A stretch of DNA of 64,000 nt from Candidatus Saccharimonadota bacterium (GTDB lineage: Bacteria; Patescibacteriota; Saccharimonadia; Saccharimonadales; Saccharimonadaceae): the NCBI GenBank assembly GCA_003246575.1, contig QJZZ01000003.1, positions 62,001 through 126,000 of the forward strand. The letters are read 5' to 3'. Positions 23,189 to 32,064 of this stretch are shown piece after piece. The notes beneath the pieces are model-generated. The model saw only the letters and a program-made list of their open reading frames with translations. It searched no databases and was not told where the DNA came from. Position 1 is the first letter of the stretch. Each line of letters begins with the position of its first letter. The position numbers were made by a program, and so were the translations under genes.

Positions 23189-25288
23189 ATGTTCTCTAAG
23201 ATCAAAAAGCGTGACGGTCGAATCGTAAAGTTCCGACCAGAAAAGATCATGAGCGCCATCGAACGCGCTGGTCACGCGACAGGTGAGTTCAGCGAGGCTG
23301 AGTCAGAAACACTCACGAATAAGGTAATCGAAACAGCCGCGACCGTTATCACTACAAAGACCCCGACCGTGGAGCAGATCCAGGATGCAGTCGAAGACGT
23401 GCTGCTCACGAGCGGACACAAGCAAACCGCCAAGGCCTACATCATTTACCGCGATCAGCACAAGAAAATCCGCGATATCACCGAGGCCGCACACATCGAC
23501 CTGATCGATCAATATCTTTCGAACCTCGACTGGCGCATCAAAGAGAACTCTAACATGGGCTACTCGCTCCAGGGTCTCAACAACTACATCTCGAGCGCCG
23601 TCACCAAGACCTACTGGCTCAACAAAGTCTACACACCAGAAATCGGTGCCGCTCACAAGCAAGGTGACCTCCACATCCACGACATGGACCTCCTGAGCGT
23701 CTACTGCGTCGGTTGGGACCTCACTGACCTGATCCGCACCGGCTTCACCGGCGTTGCCGGCAAGGTTTCGTCGAAGCCAGCCAAGCACTTCCGCGCTATC
23801 CTCGGTCAAATCGTCAACTTCTTTTACACCATGCAGGGCGAATCTGCGGGTGCGCAAGCCTTCTCGAACTTCGACACACTCCTTGCGCCATTCATTCGCC
23901 AAGACAATTTGAGCTACGCTGACGTCAAGCAAGCACTGCAAGAGTTCGTCTTCAACATGAACGTTCCAACACGTGTCGGTTTCCAGACGCCATTCACCAA
24001 CATCACCCTTGACCTCGAATGCCCAACCCACATGGCCGGCACGCCAGTCATCATTGGCGGCGACATCATCGAGACCAACTACGGTGACTACCAGGACGAA
24101 ATGAACATCTTCAACAAAGCCCTCCTCGAAGTGCTCTCAGAAGGTGACGCAAACGGCCGCGTCTTCACATTCCCAATCCCGACCTACAACATCACACCAG
24201 ACTTCAACTGGGACAATCCAGTCATCGAAAACCTCTGGGAAGCCAGCGCAAAATACGGTATCCCGTACTTCTCAAACTTCGTCAACAGCGACATGAAGCC
24301 AGAAGACGCCCGCAGCATGTGCTGCCGCCTGCGCATCGACAACCGCAAGCTCGAATACCGCGGCGGTGGATTGTTCGGCGCTAGTCCAATGACCGGCAGT
24401 ATTGGCGTCGTGACCGTCAACTTGCCACGCCTCGCACTCAAGACTACGAACGAAAAGGAATTCCTCGAAGGTCTCGCTGACCTGATGGACATGGCCCGCG
24501 ACAGCCTCGAAACCAAACGCAAAGTACTCGAGCAGCTCACCGAAGCCAACCTCTACCCATACATCAAGTTCTACCTGCGCGATATCAAGAAGCGTTTCGA
24601 CCAATACTGGAAGAATCACTTCTCAACTATTGGTCTCGTCGGCATGAACGAAGCCTCGATGAACTTGCTCGGCAAGGACATTGGCTCAGAAGAGGGCAAG
24701 GCATTCGCCGAGCGCGTGCTCGACTTTATGCGCGATCGCTTACTCGAATACCAAGAGGCAACCGGCAACAACTTCAACCTCGAAGCCACACCAGCCGAAG
24801 GCACAACCTACCGACTCGCACAGCTCGACAAGGCTGAGTTCGCTGGTCGCGCCAACTTCGCCAACGGCCGCGGTGACGAAAACATCGAGCCATTCTACAC
24901 CAACTCAACTCACTTGCCAGTCAACTACACCGACGACTTGTTCGAACTGCTCGATCTCCAAGACGAGCTCCAGACCAAGTACACCGGCGGTACCGTGATT
25001 CACTTCTTCATGGGTGAGCGCGTCGACGACCCACAAGCACTCAAGAGTTTAGTCCGCAAAGTGTGCGAAAACTACCGCCTGCCATACTTCACCTTCAGCC
25101 CAAGCTTCAGCGTCTGTCCAACCCACGGCTACCAAGCAGGTGAACACGAATACTGTCCAAAATGTGACACGACCTGTGAAATCTACTCACGTGTCGTTGG
25201 TTTCTTGCGACCAACCTCGCACTGGAACAATGGCAAAAAGGCCGAGTTCGCGATGCGAGAGCACTATGACAAGGCCATCGATCAATAG
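23189..25288 (+). CDS. nrdD: Anaerobic ribonucleoside-triphosphate reductase (class III)
   Basis: 699 residues from the ATG at 23189, with GGGAGG at 23179-23184. An ATP-cone (residues about 1-95, KIKKRDGRIVKFRPEKI) precedes the catalytic barrel. The glycyl-radical site is RVVGFLRP near the C-terminus, after a four-cysteine zinc site (CPTH...YCPKC...C). It reduces NTPs to dNTPs without oxygen using formate or a thiol donor. It heads a four-gene overlapping cluster with nrdG, a flavin reductase and an acidic Cys4 protein, under putative NrdR control. Confidence 0.96.
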   Translation: MFSKIKKRDGRIVKFRPEKIMSAIERAGHATGEFSEAESETLTNKVIETAATVITTKTPTVEQIQDAVEDVLLTSGHKQTAKAYIIYRDQHKKIRDITEAAHIDLIDQYLSNLDWRIKENSNMGYSLQGLNNYISSAVTKTYWLNKVYTPEIGAAHKQGDLHIHDMDLLSVYCVGWDLTDLIRTGFTGVAGKVSSKPAKHFRAILGQIVNFFYTMQGESAGAQAFSNFDTLLAPFIRQDNLSYADVKQALQEFVFNMNVPTRVGFQTPFTNITLDLECPTHMAGTPVIIGGDIIETNYGDYQDEMNIFNKALLEVLSEGDANGRVFTFPIPTYNITPDFNWDNPVIENLWEASAKYGIPYFSNFVNSDMKPEDARSMCCRLRIDNRKLEYRGGGLFGASPMTGSIGVVTVNLPRLALKTTNEKEFLEGLADLMDMARDSLETKRKVLEQLTEANLYPYIKFYLRDIKKRFDQYWKNHFSTIGLVGMNEASMNLLGKDIGSEEGKAFAERVLDFMRDRLLEYQEATGNNFNLEATPAEGTTYRLAQLDKAEFAGRANFANGRGDENIEPFYTNSTHLPVNYTDDLFELLDLQDELQTKYTGGTVIHFFMGERVDDPQALKSLVRKVCENYRLPYFTFSPSFSVCPTHGYQAGEHEYCPKCDTTCEIYSRVVGFLRPTSHWNNGKKAEFAMREHYDKAIDQ

Positions 25289-25985
25289 TCGAGATTTGGC
25301 AATCGGCGGGCTTCAAAAGCTGACGCTCGTCGATTACCCAGGTCATACAGCTGCTACTGTCTTCACGATGGGCTGCAATATGCGCTGCGGTTACTGCCAC
25401 AACCCAGAGCTTGTCTTGCCGGAACAGTTTCTCGATACCATTCCAGTCGAAGATATCTTCGACTGGCTCGAGACCCGGCGAGGCAAACTCGATGGCGTCT
25501 GCATCACCGGCGGCGAACCAACCATGCACAGCGGCCTTATCGACTTTTGTCGCGGGCTCAAGTCGATGGGTTTTCTCGTCAAACTCGACAGCAACGGCAC
25601 GCACCCCGACATGCTCCAGACAATGCTCGACGAAAAGATCGTCGATTTCATCGCCATGGACATCAAAGGCCCGCTTGAACACTACAGCGAAATCGCTGCG
25701 CGTCCTATCGACACCGCTGCGATTCAGCGCAGCGTGCGCATGATTATCGACAGCGGCATCGACCACGAGTTCCGCACGACAATCGTTCGTAGCCAAATCG
25801 GCATGGAAGATTTTGAACTGATCGGAAAACTCGTCGAAGGCAGCAAACGCTATGCGCTGCAACGGTTCCAGCCAGGCAAAACACTCAGTCCGCAATTCGA
25901 ACGCGAGACAACCTACAACGATGAAGAACTGCAAATCCTAAAAGCAACCATGGAGCGCTACGTTACGCAATGCGTGATTCACTAA
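25266..25985 (+). CDS. nrdG: Anaerobic RNR-activating radical SAM protein
   Basis: 239 residues from the ATG at 25266, overlapping nrdD by 23 nt. The radical-SAM cluster motif is CNMRCGYC (CxxxCxxC, residues about 37-44), followed by GVCITGGEPT. It uses a reduced [4Fe-4S] cluster and SAM to install the glycyl radical on NrdD and therefore needs a low-potential electron donor. The next gene, a flavin reductase overlapping by 16 nt, is a candidate. Confidence 0.93.
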   Translation: MTRPSINSRDLAIGGLQKLTLVDYPGHTAATVFTMGCNMRCGYCHNPELVLPEQFLDTIPVEDIFDWLETRRGKLDGVCITGGEPTMHSGLIDFCRGLKSMGFLVKLDSNGTHPDMLQTMLDEKIVDFIAMDIKGPLEHYSEIAARPIDTAAIQRSVRMIIDSGIDHEFRTTIVRSQIGMEDFELIGKLVEGSKRYALQRFQPGKTLSPQFERETTYNDEELQILKATMERYVTQCVIH

Positions 25986-26629
25986 CCGTCACTATCGACC
26001 ACATTCGGCACGAAGCGCCCGACATCGTGACGCTCTATTTTACGCGTCCGTTCGAGTTCACAGCAGGCCAATATATCTCGGTCTATTTCGATGATGTCGA
26101 TGTCCCCGAAGGGAAGGCATACAGTCTGTCGAGCCGCCCAAACGATGAATTTGCTTCCATCACCGTCAAGGATGTCGGCGGTCCGTTTTCGTCACGCCTC
26201 TGTGCCATGCGAGCAGGGGATTCACTTGCGATCAGCCGCGCCTACGGCCATTTCAACCCCCAGACCGACAGTGCACTTGTCGGCATCGCCGCCGGTGTCG
26301 GACTCAGTCCTGTCTGGAGCATTATTTCTGCAAACGATCACGCCAAGCATACCCTCCATTTCGGCAATATCACCGACTCACACATTCCATTTCATGAGGA
26401 ACTTGCTCAGCTCGAAACACGGGTCGAGCACTACATCACTCGCCAAGCCGACACTATCTATCACCACGGGCGTATGGAAGTCACCCGCATCGTAGCGGAA
26501 GCTGAGGCCGAGGCGCACTACCTGATCTGTGGCAGCGTCGATTTTGTTCGCGACATCTTCCGTCAGCTCGAATCGGCGGGCATCAGTCGCAAAAAAATAT
26601 CAACTGAAATTTTCTTTGAGCATTCGTAA
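25970..26629 (+). CDS. Ferredoxin-NADP reductase-like flavoprotein
   Basis: 219 residues. The FAD domain shows FTAGQYISVYF and KAYSLSSRP (RxYS-type FAD motif) and VKDVGGPFSSRL. The NAD(P) domain has GIAAGVGLSPVWSII and LICGSVDFVRDI near the end. No 2Fe-2S domain is fused. The position between nrdG and the Cys4 protein, with overlapping ends on both sides, suggests it passes NAD(P)H electrons to the NrdG cluster (inference). Confidence 0.85.
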   Translation: MRDSLTVTIDHIRHEAPDIVTLYFTRPFEFTAGQYISVYFDDVDVPEGKAYSLSSRPNDEFASITVKDVGGPFSSRLCAMRAGDSLAISRAYGHFNPQTDSALVGIAAGVGLSPVWSIISANDHAKHTLHFGNITDSHIPFHEELAQLETRVEHYITRQADTIYHHGRMEVTRIVAEAEAEAHYLICGSVDFVRDIFRQLESAGISRKKISTEIFFEHS

Positions 26630-28146
26630 TGGAGCAAGTGGCTACAGCAGAATCAGTCGAAGCGATAGAGCTGGCAGAGGTGCCAGTTGCTGAAGTTGCC
26701 GTAGAGGCCGCTGAAGCTGTCGACGCTCCGCCGCTCGAAGCGCTTCGTGCCGAAAATGTATCGAAAGTTGCCTGTGCTATCGGCAAAACTTCGTGTGTAA
26801 GTTGCGAGGCGGTCATCGGTTGCCCGTTCGCTCGCATACCTCGCGACGTTGAACCGCCTGCAACGGAAAAGTCACCCCGCGAGCAATTATTCGACGAATC
26901 AATCGACTTCGTGCAACCGACCCAGTCTGCCGCGGAGGTCGCAGCTTCACCGACACCACAGTCAACGGAACCTATCATCACACCGCAAGTGGACGTGCGC
27001 CCACTACCAACGCCCATCATCGAGACGCCGCAAGCAACCGTTCCCACTCCCATCGAAACATTACAAACAGCCGCCAGCACAATTGCCGAGCCGCAACTCT
27101 CGCCAGCGGCAATCATCGAAACAGTGCGTCAAACTGTTGCCGCCGCACCAGAACTCGACACACCGTCATTTCAACCAACCGACTCAGATAGTTCATCCGA
27201 AACCACCACGCAGGCCATTAGCAATGAACAGGCTGCGATACCATCTGTCGTAGAGCTGAGTGGCGACGCACCTGGCGAAACCATAGTGCACAAACCAGCA
27301 CCCGACGAGCCGTCCGATGAAAGTGCGCCCATCGAAAGCAACCCCGTCAACATCATGAACGGCGCCGAATACACACTGCCACCACACGAACCTGCTATTG
27401 CATCATCGCCCGAAACCGAATTCGTCGATTCCATCGAAGCACCAGAAACTATCGGCGTAGTAGGCGAGTCAGTAGCGCCTATCAGCGACATCACCCCAAC
27501 TGCCGACATTCCGAAAGAACTTCCACGCGTCAGTGAAAGCATCGACGAGCCGATAGCCGATCTCTCGGCATATCCACTCGAGGATATCGAACCGGTGCAG
27601 ATGTCGACCGAACAAGAGTCGACGATTTTGCCCGAAACGATAAACAACACCGAGCCCATTACCCTAAATGAGCTACCTGCGCTCGATGATGCACCAATCG
27701 TTGAAATATCCCAGGACAGCGTAGCCGAAACTATCATCGCCGAAACCGTAGTCATGGACGCTCCCGCGAACGTCGAAGTCGTCGAGCCGAATATTACCGA
27801 AGAATCTACGCCTGAGCCTGAATCACGCATCGACGAAGAACCTGCATGCCCGTATCAGTGGGTCGAAGAAGATGCAGACCAGGATGAAACGGCGCCTGCT
27901 AGCGTCCCACTTCAACAAGAAACGAACCCACGCGATGACCTACCCGAATCACAATTCGCCGCGTACATCGATCGCGAACAAGAAGCGGAAAATGAACCAG
28001 TAGAAATACAGGAGCCTGACGATGTTTACAGCATCGAAGACTTAGGCGACCCGGAAGACGTGAGCGTCACACCATCGCACAGCACCAAGCAGGACGCCAC
28101 GCCTCAGCGAGTGCTCGGACGCATCGCATATACGCTCGCAGCCTGA
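26629..28146 (+). CDS. Long acidic low-complexity protein with N-terminal Cys4 motif
   Basis: 505 residues; its ATG overlaps the flavoprotein stop (TAATG). Residues about 46-63 hold CAIGKTSCVSCEAVIGCP, a C-x6-C-x2-C-x5-C-P pattern suited to an Fe-S cluster or zinc. The remaining about 430 residues are rich in Glu, Pro, Thr, Ser and Ala, with no hydrophobic core, so probably disordered; a late CPYQWVEEDAD adds one cysteine. No signal peptide. No family recognised. Context suggests an electron carrier or scaffold for the nrd system (inference). Confidence 0.75.
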   Translation: MEQVATAESVEAIELAEVPVAEVAVEAAEAVDAPPLEALRAENVSKVACAIGKTSCVSCEAVIGCPFARIPRDVEPPATEKSPREQLFDESIDFVQPTQSAAEVAASPTPQSTEPIITPQVDVRPLPTPIIETPQATVPTPIETLQTAASTIAEPQLSPAAIIETVRQTVAAAPELDTPSFQPTDSDSSSETTTQAISNEQAAIPSVVELSGDAPGETIVHKPAPDEPSDESAPIESNPVNIMNGAEYTLPPHEPAIASSPETEFVDSIEAPETIGVVGESVAPISDITPTADIPKELPRVSESIDEPIADLSAYPLEDIEPVQMSTEQESTILPETINNTEPITLNELPALDDAPIVEISQDSVAETIIAETVVMDAPANVEVVEPNITEESTPEPESRIDEEPACPYQWVEEDADQDETAPASVPLQQETNPRDDLPESQFAAYIDREQEAENEPVEIQEPDDVYSIEDLGDPEDVSVTPSHSTKQDATPQRVLGRIAYTLAA

Positions 28147-28159
28147 TATAATACTCAGG

Positions 28160-29599
28160 ATGAAAAAACCAGCTCGCACCCATATCGTCACTCTCGAAAA
28201 AATCGTTGGCGGCGGACAATCACTTGGCACGCTTGAAGACGGCCGCAAGGCATTTGTTTGGGGTGCGCTGCCTGGCGAAACGGCGCTGATCACAGAGACC
28301 AAGCGCAAGACCAACTTCATAGAAGGTATTGCGACCGAAATTCAGACCACTAGTCCAGAACGCGTCGAGCCACTCGACCCAGGAAGCTACCTCTCGACTA
28401 GCCCGTGGCAAATCATGACCTTCGAGGCAGAGCAGCACTACAAAGCAGCGCTCGTCGAAGAGGCATTCGAGCTCCACGATATCGTCCTGCCGGATACCAT
28501 CGATATGTACAGTGACGGCAAAACGACACACTACCGCAACAAAGTTGAATTTAGCTGGTACGGCGAACGTCCCGAAGAAGCAGCCTCCGAACAATCTCTG
28601 CAACCCGAGGCAAACGAAACACTAGATCTAGCATTCTTCCGTCGCGGATCGAAAGGCAAGATTTCCGTTGACCAGTTCAGCTTATTGCCTGATTCGATGA
28701 TGAATCTCGCACGAGAAATTCGTGACCATCTGGCCGCAAAAGGCGTCACCGCCCGACAGCTCAAAACCCTACTTATCCGCGCCGACCAATCAGGCACCTG
28801 CGCATGGCAACTCTACGTCAAGGACGAAGATTTCGATGCGCTCTCAGAAGACGACGCAAAAAGTTTCACCGCTCAGGGCGGGGAAGTCATCTACAGTGAC
28901 CCGCGCAGCCCAGCCAGCCGTATCACCAAGCGCCTCATGAGCGTCGGCAACCCAGTACTGTCAGACACCATCCTCGGCGTTCCATTCCGCTACGCAACCG
29001 AAGGATTCTTTCAGGTCAACGTGCCCGTCTACGAACAAGCACTGCGCGACATGCAGGGATGGGTGCAGAGCGATGACGGCTCAGCCCGAACGGCATCTGC
29101 AGCCCGAGAATCAATGGGCGCAGAGGCCCCAATTGATTCCCGGAGCGAAGCGTCTGAGGGCGAGGCGACAGAGCGAGCCATACGTCCAACAATCGACCTC
29201 TACTCAGGCGTTGGCTCCATCGGCCTGACAATCGGCGGCGAAAACTGTACACTTATCGAAATTGACGAGAACGCCATCCGCGAAATGCGCCGCAACATCG
29301 AAGAACTTGGCTCAAGTGCGACAGCAGTTCTGGCACCGGCTGAAAAAGCCCTCGACCACATCAACGGTGACGCGACAATCATTCTTGACCCACCACGCGC
29401 CGGCCTCCATATCGATGTAGTCAACAAATTGCTCGAAACAGAGCCTGCTCGCATCGTCTACCTGAGTTGCAATCCCGTCACACAAGCACGCGACGTCGCG
29501 CTGCTCGCCGAAAAATATGGCATCCGCGCACATCGCGGCTACAATTTCTTCCCGCGAACACCGCACATCGAACACCTCGTCGTTCTTGACCGAAAGTAG
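28160..29599 (+). CDS. TrmA/RlmD-type RNA m5U methyltransferase with palindromic-element insert
   Basis: 479 residues. An N-terminal TRAM domain (ITLE-type start, GGGQSLGTLEDGRKAFVWGALPGE), then FRYATEGFFQVN, SAM motif DLYSGVGSIGL, DPPRAGLH, and the catalytic YLSCNPVTQARD. The 4Fe-4S cysteines of RlmD are not all visible. Which uridine (23S U747/U1939 or tRNA U54) is modified cannot be told. A low-complexity insert (residues about 306-336) lies just before the SAM motif and is encoded by a palindromic DNA element shared with two other genes. TATAAT (28147-28152) is 7 nt before the ATG. Confidence 0.85.
   Translation: MKKPARTHIVTLEKIVGGGQSLGTLEDGRKAFVWGALPGETALITETKRKTNFIEGIATEIQTTSPERVEPLDPGSYLSTSPWQIMTFEAEQHYKAALVEEAFELHDIVLPDTIDMYSDGKTTHYRNKVEFSWYGERPEEAASEQSLQPEANETLDLAFFRRGSKGKISVDQFSLLPDSMMNLAREIRDHLAAKGVTARQLKTLLIRADQSGTCAWQLYVKDEDFDALSEDDAKSFTAQGGEVIYSDPRSPASRITKRLMSVGNPVLSDTILGVPFRYATEGFFQVNVPVYEQALRDMQGWVQSDDGSARTASAARESMGAEAPIDSRSEASEGEATERAIRPTIDLYSGVGSIGLTIGGENCTLIEIDENAIREMRRNIEELGSSATAVLAPAEKALDHINGDATIILDPPRAGLHIDVVNKLLETEPARIVYLSCNPVTQARDVALLAEKYGIRAHRGYNFFPRTPHIEHLVVLDRK
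29078..29166 (+). repeat. In-frame palindromic element, copy 1 (in the RNA methyltransferase gene)
   Basis: It contains CATCTGCAGCCC (29094-29105), an inner stem GAATCAAT/ATTGATTC (29108-29115, 29132-29139), outer CTCAG/CTGAG, and GGAGCGAAGCGTCTGAGG. The peptide is Ala/Ser/Glu-rich. It shares sequence blocks and reading frame with copies at 33888 and 37113. Confidence 0.7.
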
Positions 29600-29635
29600 A
29601 CAAGCACAAGCAACTTGGAGTATACTGAAGACATC

Positions 29636-30145
29636 ATGGCGAAGGTGTCGAAGCAGAACTCGAAACTCCTCCAGGCTCTCCTGTTTTTTGGCGCTCCTAT
29701 CATCATCCTCGCTATCGCCCTTGGCATCATCGCAACGCCAAGCCTTTTCGTGCATCCAGCACACAATTTCGTATTTTCATCCTGCCCAGATTATTCGTGC
29801 ACGAATTATTTTAGCGTCGATGCAAGCGGTGCAATCACAGAAGCAACAAGCTCTCGCTCATACCCATACGGCTCAACAGCTCAGCTATATCTCTACAACG
29901 TAACAACCGACTCCTACAGTCCGATCTCCGTCGAACAAGCCAATGCTATCTCGCTCAGCTCATCTTCAGCATCACCCGATGGCTATTCTGTGGGGCGTAG
30001 CAACTCAAGCGGCGGCTTCCTGTTTTTTGACAGCGGATCGACTAGTAGCTGGGTGGTTAAGAAGGGGAGTTTCGAAAAACCAATTACACTTTCGAATGGC
30101 CCTGACTATGCGACATCTATAACAATTTTGGGATGGGAACTATGA
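29636..30145 (+). CDS. Membrane-anchored extracellular protein
   Basis: 169 residues from the ATG at 29636. One N-terminal helix (LLFFGAPIIILAIALGIIATPSLFV) follows a basic start. The external part has two cysteines (SSCPDYSCTNYF) that may form a disulfide, and a Ser/Gly-rich beta-like region. TATACT (29620-29625) lies 10 nt before the ATG. The stop overlaps the next start (ATGA), so the two membrane proteins are coupled. Function unknown. Confidence 0.7.
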   Translation: MAKVSKQNSKLLQALLFFGAPIIILAIALGIIATPSLFVHPAHNFVFSSCPDYSCTNYFSVDASGAITEATSSRSYPYGSTAQLYLYNVTTDSYSPISVEQANAISLSSSSASPDGYSVGRSNSSGGFLFFDSGSTSSWVVKKGSFEKPITLSNGPDYATSITILGWEL

Positions 30146-31155
30146 GCGGTCACGACAAATCACGTCTACTCGACACGATTCAGCACAGTATCGATACCGG
30201 TGCGATCACCGTCGACGACCTACGGTCACTCGTTGCCAAGAATCAATTCCAAGCCTCTGCTCAACCAACCGAGCTCGCACACCCCGCCCATAAGCGGAGC
30301 GCAACGACCATCATCATCAACATTGCGGCGATTTTGATCGCTATCGCAGCAGTCCTATTCGTCTATCAAATTATGATGAGTGCACTCGCACAGGCCATTA
30401 CGATTATCATCATCGGACTCTGCGCCTGGGCATTTCGCTATGCGTCATCTTCGACTGACATGAGCGAGATCAATCGTGCACTCCGCGGCAATTTGACAGG
30501 TATCGGCTCGGCGCTCGTCGTGTATGGCGCCTACATGGCCGCCTACCAACTCATCGACGTAGCCGAACATCGCTCCGCACTGACAATCTTGACCGGCTCA
30601 GGCATCATCATTGCACTATTCACACTCTATAACCGCATCATCAAAGAACCGTCCCTGGGTGCAGTTGCATCACTTGCACTTGTCACACTCCCACCTGCAC
30701 TCATACACGCGAGCGTCGACGCGCAGTCCGTATCAAATGATGCGTGGATAACGATCTACACACTCGTCGGAGCGAGCATCATCGGTGCAGGTTACATCGC
30801 AGCCTATTTCTACCCAGAGAAGTTTCAGACAAACGTCCGCAAGGCATTCGCAACAACAGGAATCTTCTGTATGCTGGCCGTCGTCTATATCGGGTCATAC
30901 ATCAGCGAATACGCCTCCATATGGCTCCTGATCACCCCGATCGCCCTCGCAACCTTACTCTACGTCAGCATTCTAAAAAAACGCAGCGATTTTCTTGGCC
31001 TATCAGCTTTCTTCCTCGTCCTGTATGCACTACGAATTTCTTTCCTGCTATTCACTGGACTCGGAATATCAGTCGCGCTCATCATGGCAGCGCTAATACT
31101 CGTTGGCATCGCACTTGGCGCGAACTACGTCAATCGAACGTATATCAAAACCTAG
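30142..31155 (+). CDS. Polytopic membrane protein, DUF2157-like
   Basis: 337 residues from the ATG at 30142, chosen for the ATGA overlap with the previous stop. A soluble N-terminal segment (LLDTIQHSIDTGAITVDDL) resembles the helical start of DUF2157 proteins, followed by about ten membrane helices. No catalytic motif is seen. The partner relationship with the preceding anchored protein is inferred from coupling only. Confidence 0.6.
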   Translation: MSGHDKSRLLDTIQHSIDTGAITVDDLRSLVAKNQFQASAQPTELAHPAHKRSATTIIINIAAILIAIAAVLFVYQIMMSALAQAITIIIIGLCAWAFRYASSSTDMSEINRALRGNLTGIGSALVVYGAYMAAYQLIDVAEHRSALTILTGSGIIIALFTLYNRIIKEPSLGAVASLALVTLPPALIHASVDAQSVSNDAWITIYTLVGASIIGAGYIAAYFYPEKFQTNVRKAFATTGIFCMLAVVYIGSYISEYASIWLLITPIALATLLYVSILKKRSDFLGLSAFFLVLYALRISFLLFTGLGISVALIMAALILVGIALGANYVNRTYIKT

Positions 31156-31640
31156 CTTGTCAAAATTCGACGATAGGCGAACTTGGTCGCAACTCGCCAG
31201 TGGGTTCGTGCATCTGGATCGAATTGATAAATATGCCCGTCCTTGACCTCATGAATCAATATCAGCGCGGGATTGTATGGCGCGAGCGTACGATAGTAGG
31301 CGAGGTCATCATCGGCGACAGGGGTCCTGCCAGGAAATACTGAACGGAATTGCTTGACGGCGATATCATCAAAATAACTTGGCTGTCCTTTTGGTGGCAC
31401 ATAGAGCTCAGCCTTGAGTCCCATGCGCGAAACAATTTTGCGTATGTCGCCGAGTGTCAATTTTGCCGAACCATGAATGTAGCAAAAGAGCTGTTTCTTT
31501 TTGGTCAAATAGATGGTTGCCTGTACTGATCGCGAAACATCGACATCGCGCGCAATCACTTTGTCGACGTCAAATCCGACCCCAAATTGCTCGCGCGTTG
31601 ATCGTTCGAGCACCGTATCGCTGAAAGAATCTGTCGTCAT
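31152..31640 (-). CDS. Conserved-looking protein of unknown function (162 aa)
   Basis: 162 residues from the ATG at 31640. A compact alpha/beta protein: ATIYLTKKKQLFCYIHGSAK, LTLGDIRKIVSRMGLKAE and a C-terminal basic/aromatic segment (HWRVATKFAYRRI). It may be related to prolyl-tRNA editing-type or small binding domains, but no motif settles this. It converges on the DUF2157-like gene, overlapping by 4 nt. Confidence 0.6.
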   Translation of the reverse strand: MTTDSFSDTVLERSTREQFGVGFDVDKVIARDVDVSRSVQATIYLTKKKQLFCYIHGSAKLTLGDIRKIVSRMGLKAELYVPPKGQPSYFDDIAVKQFRSVFPGRTPVADDDLAYYRTLAPYNPALILIHEVKDGHIYQFDPDARTHWRVATKFAYRRILTS

Positions 31641-31675
31641 CTTGTATTTATCGTAGCATATTTTGCCACAATGTA

Positions 31676-31704
31676 TTGACAAGTCTAGATGGCACGCCTA
31701 GAAT
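31676..31704 (+). promoter_or_regulatory. Promoter of an unidentified noncoding transcript
   Basis: TTGACA (31676-31681), 17 bp, TAGAAT (31699-31704). No gene with a credible start follows until uvrD at 32065. Confidence 0.75.
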
Positions 31705-31710
31705 CTATAT

Positions 31711-32048
31711 TCACCACAACCGTGGTAGTGTCGGAAGTTTCGACATGCCCTCACATCGGCGAGACATGAGCTATGGTCATATGGCGGACCGCAGTAGGCT
31801 CATGGCGAGCGGAACGTTGGAATCATCACTCCAATACCCCGCATCAGTCTGTTCACGCAGATTTCTCAACCAAACATCTCGTGCACTGGTCACAGCACGC
31901 GGTGCCGACTAGGATGGCCTTGGAAAGAATGTTGGCTTGACCCTTTCCTCCGAGGCAGTGACTCCCTTGGTGGGCCGGCGGATTAGATACCCGCCGGCCC
32001 ACCTCGGGCCATCAACTTCGCTATGGTCCCCAGAAAGGGGATTTTTTG
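31711..32048 (+). ncRNA. Candidate noncoding RNA of about 335 nt
   Basis: The gene-free stretch between a near-consensus promoter and a strong terminator. It contains short stems (ACCAC/GTGGT; GTGC/GCAC), a perfect 12-bp GC-rich hairpin GTGGGCCGGCGG with its complement (31970-32002) and the terminator stem CCCC/GGGG plus T6 (32027-32048). The RNase P signature GGAAAGTCC, an SRP GGAAGG-type loop and tmRNA ends were looked for by eye and not found. Identity unknown. Confidence 0.5.
32027..32048 (+). terminator. Intrinsic terminator of the candidate ncRNA
   Basis: TCCCC AGAAA GGGGA followed by TTTTTTG. It lies directly before the uvrD -10 box. Confidence 0.85.
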
Positions 32049-32064
32049 TTTATACAGGGGTATA

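Noticed and set aside
28555-28635. A fourth palindromic-element copy in the RNA methyltransferase (residues about 136-158)
   Set aside because: A low-complexity Glu-rich insert is present, but no clear stem or shared blocks could be seen; at best a decayed copy.
31676-31912. 78-codon plus ORF
   Set aside because: It starts at the TTG of a promoter -35 box and covers the candidate ncRNA, with no Shine-Dalgarno and no protein-like composition.
31711-32048. RNase P RNA
   Set aside because: Size is suitable, but the conserved P4 sequence (GGAAAGTCC type) was not found on either strand.
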